From Scytonema millei VB511283 (GTDB lineage: Bacteria > Cyanobacteriota > Cyanobacteriia > Cyanobacteriales > Chroococcidiopsidaceae), in the NCBI RefSeq assembly GCF_000817735.3, contig NZ_JTJC03000007.1:62001-126000 (forward strand): a DNA stretch of 64,000 bases, in the 5' to 3' direction. Positions 31,555-41,104 of this stretch are shown here, piece by piece (the first letter of the stretch is position 1; each line of letters starts with the position of its first letter). A program made the position numbers and the translations under genes. Under the pieces are notes generated by a model. It saw only the letters and a list, made by a program, of their open reading frames with translations. It did not search any database and was not told the origin of the DNA.

Positions 31555-34500
31555 GGTTCAATCCCTAATGGGAGACAACTAAATTTCAACCATAGCGCAG
31601 CAGGCGATCTTATTCCAATACTTCCGAAAAAAAAATCAATTCCTAATAGGAATATCGTTAAATTTCAACATGCACTGTGTAGCCTGTTCCTTTAGTTTCA
31701 TTGCAGGTTCAATCCCTAATAGGGAGACAATTAAATTTCAACATTCTGCGGTGGCGTACCGCTACCCGAAGCGTTGTTGTTTCAATCCCTAATAGGGAGA
31801 CAATTAAATTTCAACTTGCTCTCGCAATACCAGTCGTATAGTTCCAATAATGTTTCAATCCCTAATAGGGAGACAATTAAATTTCAACCCCCTTGTGGAT
31901 AGGTTAATAAGAAAGCCTCTCTTACGTTTCAATCCCTAATAGGGAGACAATTAAATTTCAACCAGTTACAGTTAAAGCACCAAGAGCGGCAAGTAAGTTT
32001 CAATCCCTAATAGGGAGACAATTAAATTTCAACCCCTAGCGTTGCTTGCATTAGAGACTTTCCAAGTTTCAATTCCTAATAGGGAGACAATTAAATTTCA
32101 ACCTCAGAAGCCAGTTTAGCTTAATTCCGTGATACAGAGATAGCTAGTTTCAATCCCTAATAGGGAGACAATTAAATTTCAACTTGGATTAGCAAGGAGA
32201 TGCAATGTTCTGCCTCGTGTTTCAATCCCTAATAGGGAGACAATTAAATTTCAGCCTACAACAGCATCCGCCGTTCTTACTACCAGTTTCTAGTCATGTT
32301 TCAATCCCTAATAGGGAGACAATTAAATTTCAACTACTCCAAAAACTCTAAATAAGGAGTCCGATAAATAAGTTTCAATCCCTAATAGGGAGACAATTAA
32401 ATTTCAACTGGCTCGAATGTCGTCTGTCGGATTGAAGGAAATTTGTTTCAATCCCTAATAGGGAGACAATTAAATTTCAACACCCAAACTATCCTGCGAC
32501 AAGGAAATGGATAGAAGTTTCAATCCCTAATAGGGAGACAATTAAATTTCAACGCGCGAATGGGAATTTCGGCGAGAATTGAAGCGGGTTTCAATCCCTA
32601 ATAGGGAGCCAATTAAATTTCAACTTAGGAGCGGCACTATTTCCTGCCACCTTGAACTTGTTTCAATCCCTAATAGGGAGACAATTAAATTTCAACGGCT
32701 GCAAAGCTACAGTATCGCCATCAGATTTTATTCTGTTTCAATCCCTAATAGGGAGACAATTAAATTTCAACGTCAATTGGTGCGTTCGCAGCTACTTCTT
32801 TGTGATGGTTTCAATCCCTAATAGGGAGACAATTAAATTTCAACGGTTGAGGCAGTGTTAGCTGAGTATCAAGGCAGAGGTTTCAATCCCTAATAGGGAG
32901 ACAATTAAATTTCAACAAAGTCACATAAAATTATTACTTTGAATTCTACCGCGTTTCAATCCCTAATAGGGAGACAATTAAATTTCAACATCTCTGATTT
33001 GTGCAAAGCATTCAGAATATCTTGTTTCAATCCCTAATAGGGAGACAATTAAATTTCAACCTTGCGTACGGAGTTGAACGATTTCTTCAAAGCGCACGTT
33101 TCAATCCCTAATAGGGAGACAATTAAATTTCAACTTGATCGTGGCGTAAGCATAGCGAAACCTGACGTTGTTTCAATCCCTAATAGGGAGACAATTAAAT
33201 TTCAACCCTAACGACTACGTTAGTTCCAACTCCAGTTAAATCGTTTCAATCCCTAATAGGGAGACAATTAAATTTCAACGTATCGGCGAAGAATACTCGC
33301 TTGCTACAGCCGGTTTCAATCCCTAATAGGGAGACAATTAAATTTCAACACGCTGCGCGGTGCTAATCCTTTGCTGCGCCGATAATCGTTGTAGTTTCAA
33401 TCCCTAATAGGGAGACAATTAAATTTCAACAAAGGATGTAGCGATTCTCAGGGAGCAGGTCAAAGTTTCAATCCCTAATAGGGAGACAATTAAATTTCAA
33501 CCTTCGCCATCTCCCAGTCCTTCGCCTAGCCCAGATCCCGTTTCAATCCCTAATAGGGAGACAATTAAATTTCAACAATTCCTTTGATAAGATAGGCATC
33601 AAGTTTCGCAAGTTTCAATCCCTAATAGGGAGACAATTAAATTTCAACTGCGTTGTGCTGAGCTTTTGGGGGATGAATTAGATTGGTTTCAATCCCTAAT
33701 AGGGAGACAATTAAATTTCAACGATTGCGGCAACCTCCAAGCCATAGTCTGTCAAGTTTCAATCCCTAATAGGGAGACAATTAAATTTCAACTGTAATAC
33801 AAAAGCTTGGGTGAGGATTTACGGTACGGTTTCAATCCCTAATAGGGAGACAATTAAATTTCAACTTTCTGTTTGGCTCTTAAGGCGACTCCCGCACCCA
33901 TGTTTCAATCCCTAATAGGGAGACAATTAAATTTCAACACTCAGGCAATAAAGTAACAGCAGCATCACGCTCGGTTTCAATCCCTAATAGGGAGACAATT
34001 AAATTTCAACCGATCACTGGTGAGCCAATCGACATCGAGCGCAAAGTTTCAATCCCTAATAGGGAGACAATTAAATTTCAACTAAGAGTAAAATCTTCAC
34101 TGCTTCTGATGGGGAACCCAACTGTTTCAATCCCTAATAGGGAGACAATTAAATTTCAACCCCAACAATATCTAAAACTGTATCTACAGCATTTACGTTT
34201 CAATCCCTAATAGGGAGACAATTAAATTTCAACACTGAAATATTTCTGATAGTCGGGAGATCCATCGCGCTTAGTTTCAATCCCTAATAGGGAGACAATT
34301 AAATTTCAACACTTTGACCCGAGAATATGACAGCTTTTACCACCGCAGTTTCAATCCCTAATAGGGAGACAATTAAATTTCAACGTAAAAAAGTAAAGAT
34401 TAATCCTGAAGCAATTTTGGTTTCAATCCCTAATAGGGAGACAATTAAATTTCAACCTTCGCCATCTCCCAGTCCTTCGCCTAGCCCAGATTCCGTTTCA

Positions 34501-34868
34501 ATCCCTAATAGGGAGACAATTAAATTTCAACAACTCGCTTCGTTGGCAGAAAAACCAAAGAAATCGTTTCAATCCCTAATAGGGAGACAATTAAATTTCA
34601 ACCCGTCACGATAGAGCAGATAGTCAAGGATGGCTATGTTTCAATCCCTAATAGGGAGACAATTAAATTTCAACCACATCGATCGCAGAGCCACCACCAT
34701 CAGATTACGTTTCAATCCCTAATAGGGAGACAATTAAATTTCAACTCCACGCTGCATTGAATGCCGATAAATTTGCTTATGTTTCAATCCCTAATAGGGA
34801 GACAATTAAATTTCAACATTGGCGTACTTATATTTTCTTTGTTGTATTGCGGTTTCAATCCCTAATAG
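31555..34868 (-). CRISPR. Type I-D CRISPR array, leader-distal part
   Basis: 45 full repeats plus the first 17 nt of a repeat cut by an IS, with 45 spacers of mostly 33-44 nt. The 37-nt repeat on the plus strand begins GTTTCAATCC, contains CTAATAG and ends AAATTTCAAC. The first three units (31555, 31633, 31706) are degenerate, marking the old end; single changes occur at 32066, 32219 and 32588. Read on the minus strand repeats end ATTGAAAC, the usual 5' handle of crRNAs, so the array is drawn as minus. Near-identical spacers occur at 33502 and 34457. Confidence 0.98.
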
Positions 34869-35996
34869 ACTCGTCCGGAAATTTGCAAAGCAGTCCACGT
34901 CTGGCTTTGCACAGCATTAGCATGAAACCAGAACCGACGTAATCATAAGGCTTTGAGAGAGTTACTAATAGCAACTATCTGTAAAAATATTCATGGCTAA
35001 AGCATAACTATTCTCCAATTTACAATTTTCATGAAACTGGTAATATTAACGCGCCAATTCTTAACCTAACCAGCCCACAAATGGTAAGAATTACCTGCTC
35101 ATAAATTTGAGAATTCAGGGGGAAACGTTGTTGAGCGATGCGGAAAATTTTGACGAGTCTAATTACGTGTTCGACAAAGATACGGCGGCTGGATAATTTT
35201 TTATTTTCCTCTTTTTGCTTTGTCGTTAATTCTCCTTTTCGTGGTTTCTTCTGAGGAGTCGTAATCTTCTCTCCTCCTTGATACGCTTTATCTCCTTCAA
35301 ACATTTGCTCATTCTCAAACTTTTTTTGTTGGTCGCGGAACAAACTAATATCGCTCGTTGGACCCTTTTTACCTACCTCTATATCTACAATATCTTTGCC
35401 TTTCGGTAAGACAATGAATTGATTTTTAAATGTCTGCTGCCTTTTCTTGCCCGAAAAATACTCTTTTTGCTTCTGATAGTCTGAAGGTCTTTCTCTTGGT
35501 TGTTCCATACTATCTACTATTAACTGAAATTCCCTCAATAATTCTAAAGCAATCGCGTAATCACCATCCTTTTCTTCAACTTGTTCAAGAAGACTGGCAG
35601 GTAAAATTTTTCGGAATATTCTTAACCAGTAATGAAACGTATCATTTGCCTCAGTTTTTGACACCCCAAAGTGCATCCCTAAAACCTCAAACGTTGGCAT
35701 CTGTCTTAAATAAAACAGACACAAACATACCGACTCGGAAACATTGAGTTTCGGTTTACGTCCTCCTCCTTTCTGATTTATCCGGATTTTTTTACTTTCT
35801 CTGTCTACTTGCTGGTTTTGATGATGCCTTTGAGCTTGGCTCAACAAGTCTCGAAACTGGTCATGTGTAATTCCCAGTATTTGCTTTGTCCGATGCGGAT
35901 TCTCTTGGATATAATCAAGAGGATTTTTCATAGTGGTAGAGCGACAAAATTTCGTTCTACCATTTTTTTAGCACTTAAATAATATTCCGGACAGGT
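34869..35996 (-). mobile_element. IS5-like insertion sequence inside a CRISPR repeat
   Basis: A 1128-bp element with related ends: ACTCGTCCGGAAATTT on the left and, reversed, ACCTGTCCGGAATATT on the right (12 of 16 identical). It carries one transposase gene and is bordered by the 7-bp duplication. The IS splits the array into 45 distal and 28 leader-proximal spacers. HIP1 octamers are absent from it, consistent with recent arrival. Confidence 0.9.
35029..35931 (-). CDS. IS5-family type transposase (DDE_Tnp_4)
   Basis: A 300-residue DDE transposase. The N-terminal half has an HTH region (ESVCLCLFYLRQMPTFEVLGMHFGVSKTEAN). The first catalytic Asp is in LIVDSMEQPRERP, the second in FEGDKAYQG, and the Glu in RRIFVEHVIRLVKIF. 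The frame is intact, so the element may still be mobile. It is transcribed on the same strand as the CRISPR array and cas genes. Confidence 0.9.
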   Translation of the reverse strand: MKNPLDYIQENPHRTKQILGITHDQFRDLLSQAQRHHQNQQVDRESKKIRINQKGGGRKPKLNVSESVCLCLFYLRQMPTFEVLGMHFGVSKTEANDTFHYWLRIFRKILPASLLEQVEEKDGDYAIALELLREFQLIVDSMEQPRERPSDYQKQKEYFSGKKRQQTFKNQFIVLPKGKDIVDIEVGKKGPTSDISLFRDQQKKFENEQMFEGDKAYQGGEKITTPQKKPRKGELTTKQKEENKKLSSRRIFVEHVIRLVKIFRIAQQRFPLNSQIYEQVILTICGLVRLRIGALILPVS

Positions 35997-38072
35997 CTAA
36001 TAGGGAGACAATTAAATTTCAACGTGGGAAACAACTAGTAGTGTAATCATAAATCTGCCTAAGTTTCAATCCCTAATAGGGAGACAATTAAATTTCAACG
36101 AGAGAATTCTACAATCTGCGTTTGAGAATGCTAGTTTCAATCCCTAATAGGGAGACAATTAAATTTCAACATCGCGATCGCCCCTGAGCTAGAGCGGGTG
36201 CATATCGTGATGTTTCAATCCCTAATAGGGAGACAATTAAATTTCAACGCCATTTGTACAGATTAATCGCTCGAATTGCAATCTGTTTCAATCCCTAATA
36301 GGGAGACAATTAAATTTCAACTTATTGCCGTGGGGCGACATCAACAATTGCTAACACGTTTCAATCCCTAATAGGGAGACAATTAAATTTCAACACTTTG
36401 ATTGGGCGGTTAACTCAGGCGTGGGACGGTTTCAATCCCTAATAGGGAGACAATTAAATTTCAACCACAGTCTCAACACCACCAAAAGTAATTTATCGCG
36501 TTTCAATCCCTAATAGGGAGACAATTAAATTTCAACCATCAACTGTATCAATCAAATGCTTGAGAGATCGCCCTGTTTCAATCCCTAATAGGGAGACAAT
36601 TAAATTTCAACAGTCAATGCTGAAATTTCTCTTGCTAGTCCCTTGTGTTTCAATCCCTAATAGGGAGACAATTAAATTTCAACGTAATTCCCCTAGCTCT
36701 GACGATACTCTTTACAGTTTCAATCCCTAATAGGGAGACAATTAAATTTCAACTCCCGTTTTCCAACTTCCAGAAATAAGGTTTAAGTTTCAATCCCTAA
36801 TAGGGAGACAATTAAATTTCAACATGCTCACCGCTAACCGTTATTCCCGCCGCTACCGTTTCAATCCCTAATAGGGAGACAATTAAATTTCAACTTGTTC
36901 CCAATGAATTTAAAACCGGGGTAATTTCGTTTCAATCCCTAATAGGGAGACAATTAAATTTCAACCCTGTATATATAGATATCCGTACTAAATAAGCATA
37001 TATGTTTCAATCCCTAATAGGGAGACAATTAAATTTCAACCCATCAAATCCGAGCTTTGCCACCTGCTTTGGGAACGTGTTTCAATCCCTAATAGGGAGA
37101 CAATTAAATTTCAACTGTAGAATTCTCTCTACCTTGCTAGGATTGATATTGCTGTTTCAATCCCTAATAGGGAGACAATTAAATTTCAACTATTGCTAGG
37201 AAGTAAAGCTAATAAGCAGAATCAATTCGTTTCAATCCCTAATAGGGAGACAATTAAATTTCAACAGGTGAAGCATGGCTTGGCTAATCTCTACCTCTAC
37301 AGGTTTCAATCCCTAATAGGGAGACAATTAAATTTCAACTTAGCGCTGGCTAGCTCTAAAGCCGCAGCGTTGGTTTCAATCCCTAATAGGGAGACAATTA
37401 AATTTCAACGTTTTAATCCACATCGCATATTGCTGACTTATTTACCTGTTTCAATCCCTAATAGGGAGACAATTAAATTTCAACTCCTATCTTCAGCTTG
37501 ACTGGTATTGCTGAATTCATTGTTTCAATCCCTAATAGGGAGACAATTAAATTTCAACACTCTAGAATTGCCTATCCAGCGTTTATCTTTGTAGTTTCAA
37601 TCCCTAATAGGGAGACAATTAAATTTCAACTAGTGTTTCAAAAGTACCGTTTTAGAGACACAATTGTTTCAATCCCTAATAGGGAGACAATTAAATTTCA
37701 ACTCCTCTTAAAGCCCCTAGCGTAGTTTGCATTAAGGTTTCAATCCCTAATAGGGAGACAATTAAATTTCAACACTCGTCACGCATCTTTTAGCGATAAA
37801 TCAATTAATAGGTTTCACTCCCTAATAGGGAGACAATTAAATTTCAACCGAGCTTTAGTTGATGGTGGCAGCCTTTGAGTATTGTTTCACTCCCTAATAG
37901 GGAGACAATTAAATTTCAACATCGTCACGCAGCTTTTGGCAATTAATCAGTTAATAGGTTTCACTCCCTAATAGGGAGACAATTAAATTTCAACTACCAG
38001 TACCTACTATTCCTCCTCGCAGACTGTCACCAAAAGTTTCACTCCCTAATAGGGAGACAATTAAATTTCAAC
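35997..38072 (-). CRISPR. Type I-D CRISPR array, leader-proximal part
   Basis: The 27-nt right part of the split repeat plus 28 full repeats and 28 spacers. The last four repeats (37812, 37884, 37958, 38036) share one change, A to C at plus-strand position 7, giving handle AGTGAAAC instead of ATTGAAAC. They lie nearest to cas2, the end where new spacers are added. Spacers include the pairs 37774/37921 and 36100/37116, and one related to 32034 at 37703. Confidence 0.98.
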
Positions 38073-38284
38073 GGCTGAAGCCTGAAAACTAATCCATATG
38101 TAGTTTTCAAGGTTCGAGAGCGCGGATAGAGCAATAATAGCATGACAAAAGCTGGTTAATGCATGGTACAAATTGCTAAAACCCAGTTGTAGCAAAGAGC
38201 GCGGTAGGTTCTCAGCTATTATTCCTGTAATCTTTTGAATCGTAAGACCTCCAGCATCTTTTTTCAAACTCTCCGTACCAACAC
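38073..38284 (-). promoter_or_regulatory. CRISPR leader
   Basis: 212 bp between the last repeat and the cas2 stop. Repeat polarity, degenerate distal units and the position next to cas1-cas2 all point to this as the leader. It contains two copies of AGAGCGCGG (plus strand, about 38117 and 38197). I cannot assign promoter boxes with confidence. Confidence 0.75.
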
Positions 38285-38572
38285 CTACCCATCCGCGCAC
38301 TCAGCAAAGAAAACAGTGTCATCATAAACTGGTTCACCACCAATACGCTCAACTTTACCAAAACAGCAGGCGCATAGGAAATAAAATCGAATACTATCAG
38401 TATCCGGCTTAATTAACTTATTTAAACGCCAACGCAATTTAGCATATTGAGTATCGCTCAACTGGCACTCAAACACGCTGTACTGCACCCATTGCCCGTA
38501 AGACTTAAGAATATTATGGATTTTGGTACGGCGCTTATCTTCGGAAATATCGTAGGAGACGATAACATTCAT
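38285..38572 (-). CDS. cas2: CRISPR-associated protein Cas2
   Basis: A 95-residue subunit of the spacer-integration complex. The start MNVIVSYDISEDKRR carries the conserved Asp8 after the first beta strand. Last gene of the cas operon, 21 bp after cas1, and directly followed by the leader. Cas2 scaffolds two Cas1 dimers. Confidence 0.95.
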   Translation of the reverse strand: MNVIVSYDISEDKRRTKIHNILKSYGQWVQYSVFECQLSDTQYAKLRWRLNKLIKPDTDSIRFYFLCACCFGKVERIGGEPVYDDTVFFAECADG

Positions 38573-38593
38573 ATTTACTTTTTACCCTTACGC

Positions 38594-39598
38594 CTACTTC
38601 AAAACCAACGGCGGATACTTCTCAATTTCACCCATTAAATATTTCGCCAGTAACCGCGCTTGTAGTTCAAATGCTTCTTGGTAACTACATTTACGTCCTA
38701 AAACTGGGTGCTTGAACTCAGATTGCTTCTTCTGCGCGTATAAGCGCAAGAATGTTTTTCGCCCTTCCCCAGTCAGGGATACCGCATGACTTAATGGTTC
38801 TGTCACAAATTCTACGGGTGTCAAAAGTCGCTTATTTAATGCAGATAACACGACTGCATCTACTATCAAGGGACGAAACTCTTCCATTAAATCCAATGCT
38901 AGCGCTGGTCTACCATAACGTTCGCAGTGGAGATATCCTAAGTATGGATCGAACCCAACAATATCGATCGCCCCTTGAATATCATGCCGCAATAATGAGT
39001 AGCCAAAGCTGAGTAAAGAATTAACTGGGTCAGTCGGCGGACGACGGCTGCGCGTGGTAAAAGTAAATTCTGTAGCCCGAATCAGTTGGTGGAAGCAGTT
39101 GAAATAAGCCGCACTACCAGCACCCTCCAAACCCCGCAGCGAGTTGATACTGTTAGTTGTGTCAATTGGTGCGATCGCCTGCTCTAAACGTGTAATATAT
39201 GCTGATAAATCTAAGTCTGGAAATTCCCGTTGGCGACGGATAAGTAGATTTCGGTAGTTTTTCAGCTTACCGCGCACAAATCCTTGAACGACATGAATTG
39301 CTTGGACTGACTCACCAACTGCTTGCCATTGTGCCTTGCGAACAAAAATGTTTTTACTAACTTCTGGTTCCAATCTACCTAAATAACGACCTGTTTCTGT
39401 GAGAAAAGTCAGAGGTATATGACGTTCCAGCAGTTCGGAAATTGCCGCTGGTGAAACTGTAGCACGTCCCATAACTACAACACCATCTATTTTAATTAAC
39501 GGCACATCTAAAATTGTTTTTTTATCAAATTTGACATGAAGGCGTTCATCTGTTTTGCCAATAAAAGCATCTTCCTGAGTGATATAAACTGTACCCAT
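38594..39598 (-). CDS. cas1: CRISPR integrase Cas1 (type I-D)
   Basis: A 334-residue metal-dependent integrase that inserts new spacers at the leader end. Catalytic residues are Glu158 (RGLEGAGSAAYF), His224 (YLHCERYGRP) and Asp236 (ALDLMEEFRP). Length and spacing are normal, so adaptation is probably intact. Follows cas4 after a 42-bp gap. The presence of recent repeat variants at the leader end shows it has worked in the lineage. Confidence 0.96.
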   Translation of the reverse strand: MGTVYITQEDAFIGKTDERLHVKFDKKTILDVPLIKIDGVVVMGRATVSPAAISELLERHIPLTFLTETGRYLGRLEPEVSKNIFVRKAQWQAVGESVQAIHVVQGFVRGKLKNYRNLLIRRQREFPDLDLSAYITRLEQAIAPIDTTNSINSLRGLEGAGSAAYFNCFHQLIRATEFTFTTRSRRPPTDPVNSLLSFGYSLLRHDIQGAIDIVGFDPYLGYLHCERYGRPALALDLMEEFRPLIVDAVVLSALNKRLLTPVEFVTEPLSHAVSLTGEGRKTFLRLYAQKKQSEFKHPVLGRKCSYQEAFELQARLLAKYLMGEIEKYPPLVLK

Positions 39599-39640
39599 GT
39601 TTGCATCTATAGTTGATAAATTAGAATGATAAAACTAAAA

Positions 39641-40234
39641 TTACGTGGCTTCTTGATAGCGTCCAACCTTATCTACAGCACCAGGTAAACAACGTGAAAA
39701 TAAACTACAACCATCACAGCGTTTTGTTTTGACAGCCTTTGGCATTTCTCCTGTCGTTAGCAAGGTTTGAACGGCTTGAATAGTTGCGATCGCACTTTGA
39801 CGCAGTTGATTAGTAATTTCGACTAATTGGCGTTGATGCGAATGGGCATAGTAAATATAGCCATTACTAATAGATTGTCCAGTCATTTCTTCTAAACACA
39901 AAGTTTGGGCGCAAACTTGCAGTTCGTCGTTATCCCATTCACCTTTGCGTCCTCGCTTGTATTCAACTGGATACCATTGACCATTTTCTACTTCAATTAA
40001 GTCAGCCTTTCCGATTAACTTGTATCGTTCTGACTTCAGCCAAATTGCCCGAACTTGCCAAGTTTCTTCTCGACTTCCTTCTCCTAATGTATGAACGCGA
40101 TCGTGCAAACTCGTACCTTCAATCGTATATTGGTTATCAATAAATTCTCCCGCACAAAACATTCGCCAGCAGCGGTGTGGGCAGTAAATATATTGATTTA
40201 ATGCAGCAATAGGAATGTATTCAAGATCGTCCAT
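39641..40234 (-). CDS. cas4: CRISPR-associated exonuclease Cas4
   Basis: A 197-residue RecB-like nuclease that trims prespacers and helps choose the PAM. Iron-sulphur cysteines are Cys18 (YCPHRCW) and the C-terminal Cys173-x2-Cys176-x5-Cys182. Nuclease residues are in GKADLIEVE and PVEYKRG. I chose ATG 40234, which overlaps the end of cas6 by 14 bp, over the upstream ATG 40264. Confidence 0.93.
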   Translation of the reverse strand: MDDLEYIPIAALNQYIYCPHRCWRMFCAGEFIDNQYTIEGTSLHDRVHTLGEGSREETWQVRAIWLKSERYKLIGKADLIEVENGQWYPVEYKRGRKGEWDNDELQVCAQTLCLEEMTGQSISNGYIYYAHSHQRQLVEITNQLRQSAIATIQAVQTLLTTGEMPKAVKTKRCDGCSLFSRCLPGAVDKVGRYQEAT

Positions 40235-41081
40235 AGTTTTTATAATTTGAAGAACGCGAATCAATTGCTAATAGGCGGCGCACCATGCCCATACCCATTG
40301 TTGTTTTACGTCCTACACCCGTATATAAAGCAAAGTCAGCTAAAGCATTAATTTGCTTAATTGCGATCGGTTCGACATCTCCAAGAATACGATAGCTAAT
40401 TTCACCAATACAACCGATAAATTTACTGTCGTAATTACTAAGAACTTCCGTATGAATCTTGACAAAACTTGGATAAATTGAGTCAAATGAGATATTATTT
40501 AATTCAATTCCACTATATTTATTCCATCGCCCTAAAAGACTGTTGAAGACGCATTCTTTCACGGGAAGAATCGTATCATATTCACCTTGACGGAAGGCTA
40601 CAGGTGTAGCAAAAGTGAAATTCAGAGTGCGATCGCGATCGCTAGCTTGTTCGTATAATTGGGCATAGGTGCAAGCATTCGCCCAAGGCTGTGTCGATTG
40701 GGGAGTACCGAGAATGCTGGTAACGTACAAATCGGCGGAACCTAAATGCCAAGGGTGTTGTGGATTAAGATTCAACCACAGTGGGGTTAATTTGCTAAAT
40801 AGAGTGTCATCGAGTAGGGAAATACGCCACCAGCAGGAAGTTCCTGCGGGAATGGGTTTTTGATGACCAAATTGTAAGGTATGGTGATGTTTGTGCTGTT
40901 GTATTTGCAAGGGTGAGAGGGTAAAAGCTTTATCTGCGTTGGAGGAATGTAGATAATCTCCCAAGGTTTTATCGACGGAAGTAATCAGAGTGAGAAATAA
41001 GGCGTGATAGTGTCTACCAGTGAGGAATTCTGGGTATATGGGAGATTGGGGAATGAGGTTGAGGACGAGGCTGTGAGGCAT
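40221..41081 (-). CDS. cas6: CRISPR pre-crRNA endoribonuclease Cas6
   Basis: A 286-residue RAMP protein that cuts the CRISPR transcript in each repeat, leaving the 8-nt handle. The C-terminal glycine-rich loop is GVGRKTTMGMGMVRRL. Histidines near the N-terminus (GRHYHALFL, about 23-26) are candidates for catalysis. Placed between cas3 and cas4 as a member of the minus-strand operon. Confidence 0.92.
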   Translation of the reverse strand: MPHSLVLNLIPQSPIYPEFLTGRHYHALFLTLITSVDKTLGDYLHSSNADKAFTLSPLQIQQHKHHHTLQFGHQKPIPAGTSCWWRISLLDDTLFSKLTPLWLNLNPQHPWHLGSADLYVTSILGTPQSTQPWANACTYAQLYEQASDRDRTLNFTFATPVAFRQGEYDTILPVKECVFNSLLGRWNKYSGIELNNISFDSIYPSFVKIHTEVLSNYDSKFIGCIGEISYRILGDVEPIAIKQINALADFALYTGVGRKTTMGMGMVRRLLAIDSRSSNYKNYGRS

Positions 41082-41104
41082 AGTGAGTTTAGACTTAATG
41101 GAGA

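Larger units (their letters stand above)
34862..36003. repeat. 7-bp target duplication CTAATAG flanking the IS
   Basis: CTAATAG at 34862-34868 and 35997-36003. Removing the IS and one copy restores an exact 37-nt repeat. Confidence 0.88.

Noticed and set aside
35029-35931. IS transposase as a CRISPR accessory gene
   Set aside because: It is bounded by inverted ends and a target duplication, so it is a simple insertion sequence.
37130-37201. Shared TTGCTAGGA in neighbouring spacers 37116 and 37191
   Set aside because: Nine bases only, not at spacer edges; expected by chance among 73 spacers.
32579-37725. Open frames through the CRISPR array (repeating VSIPNRETIKFQ or FQSLIGRQLNFN)
   Set aside because: They are translations of the repeat itself, not genes.
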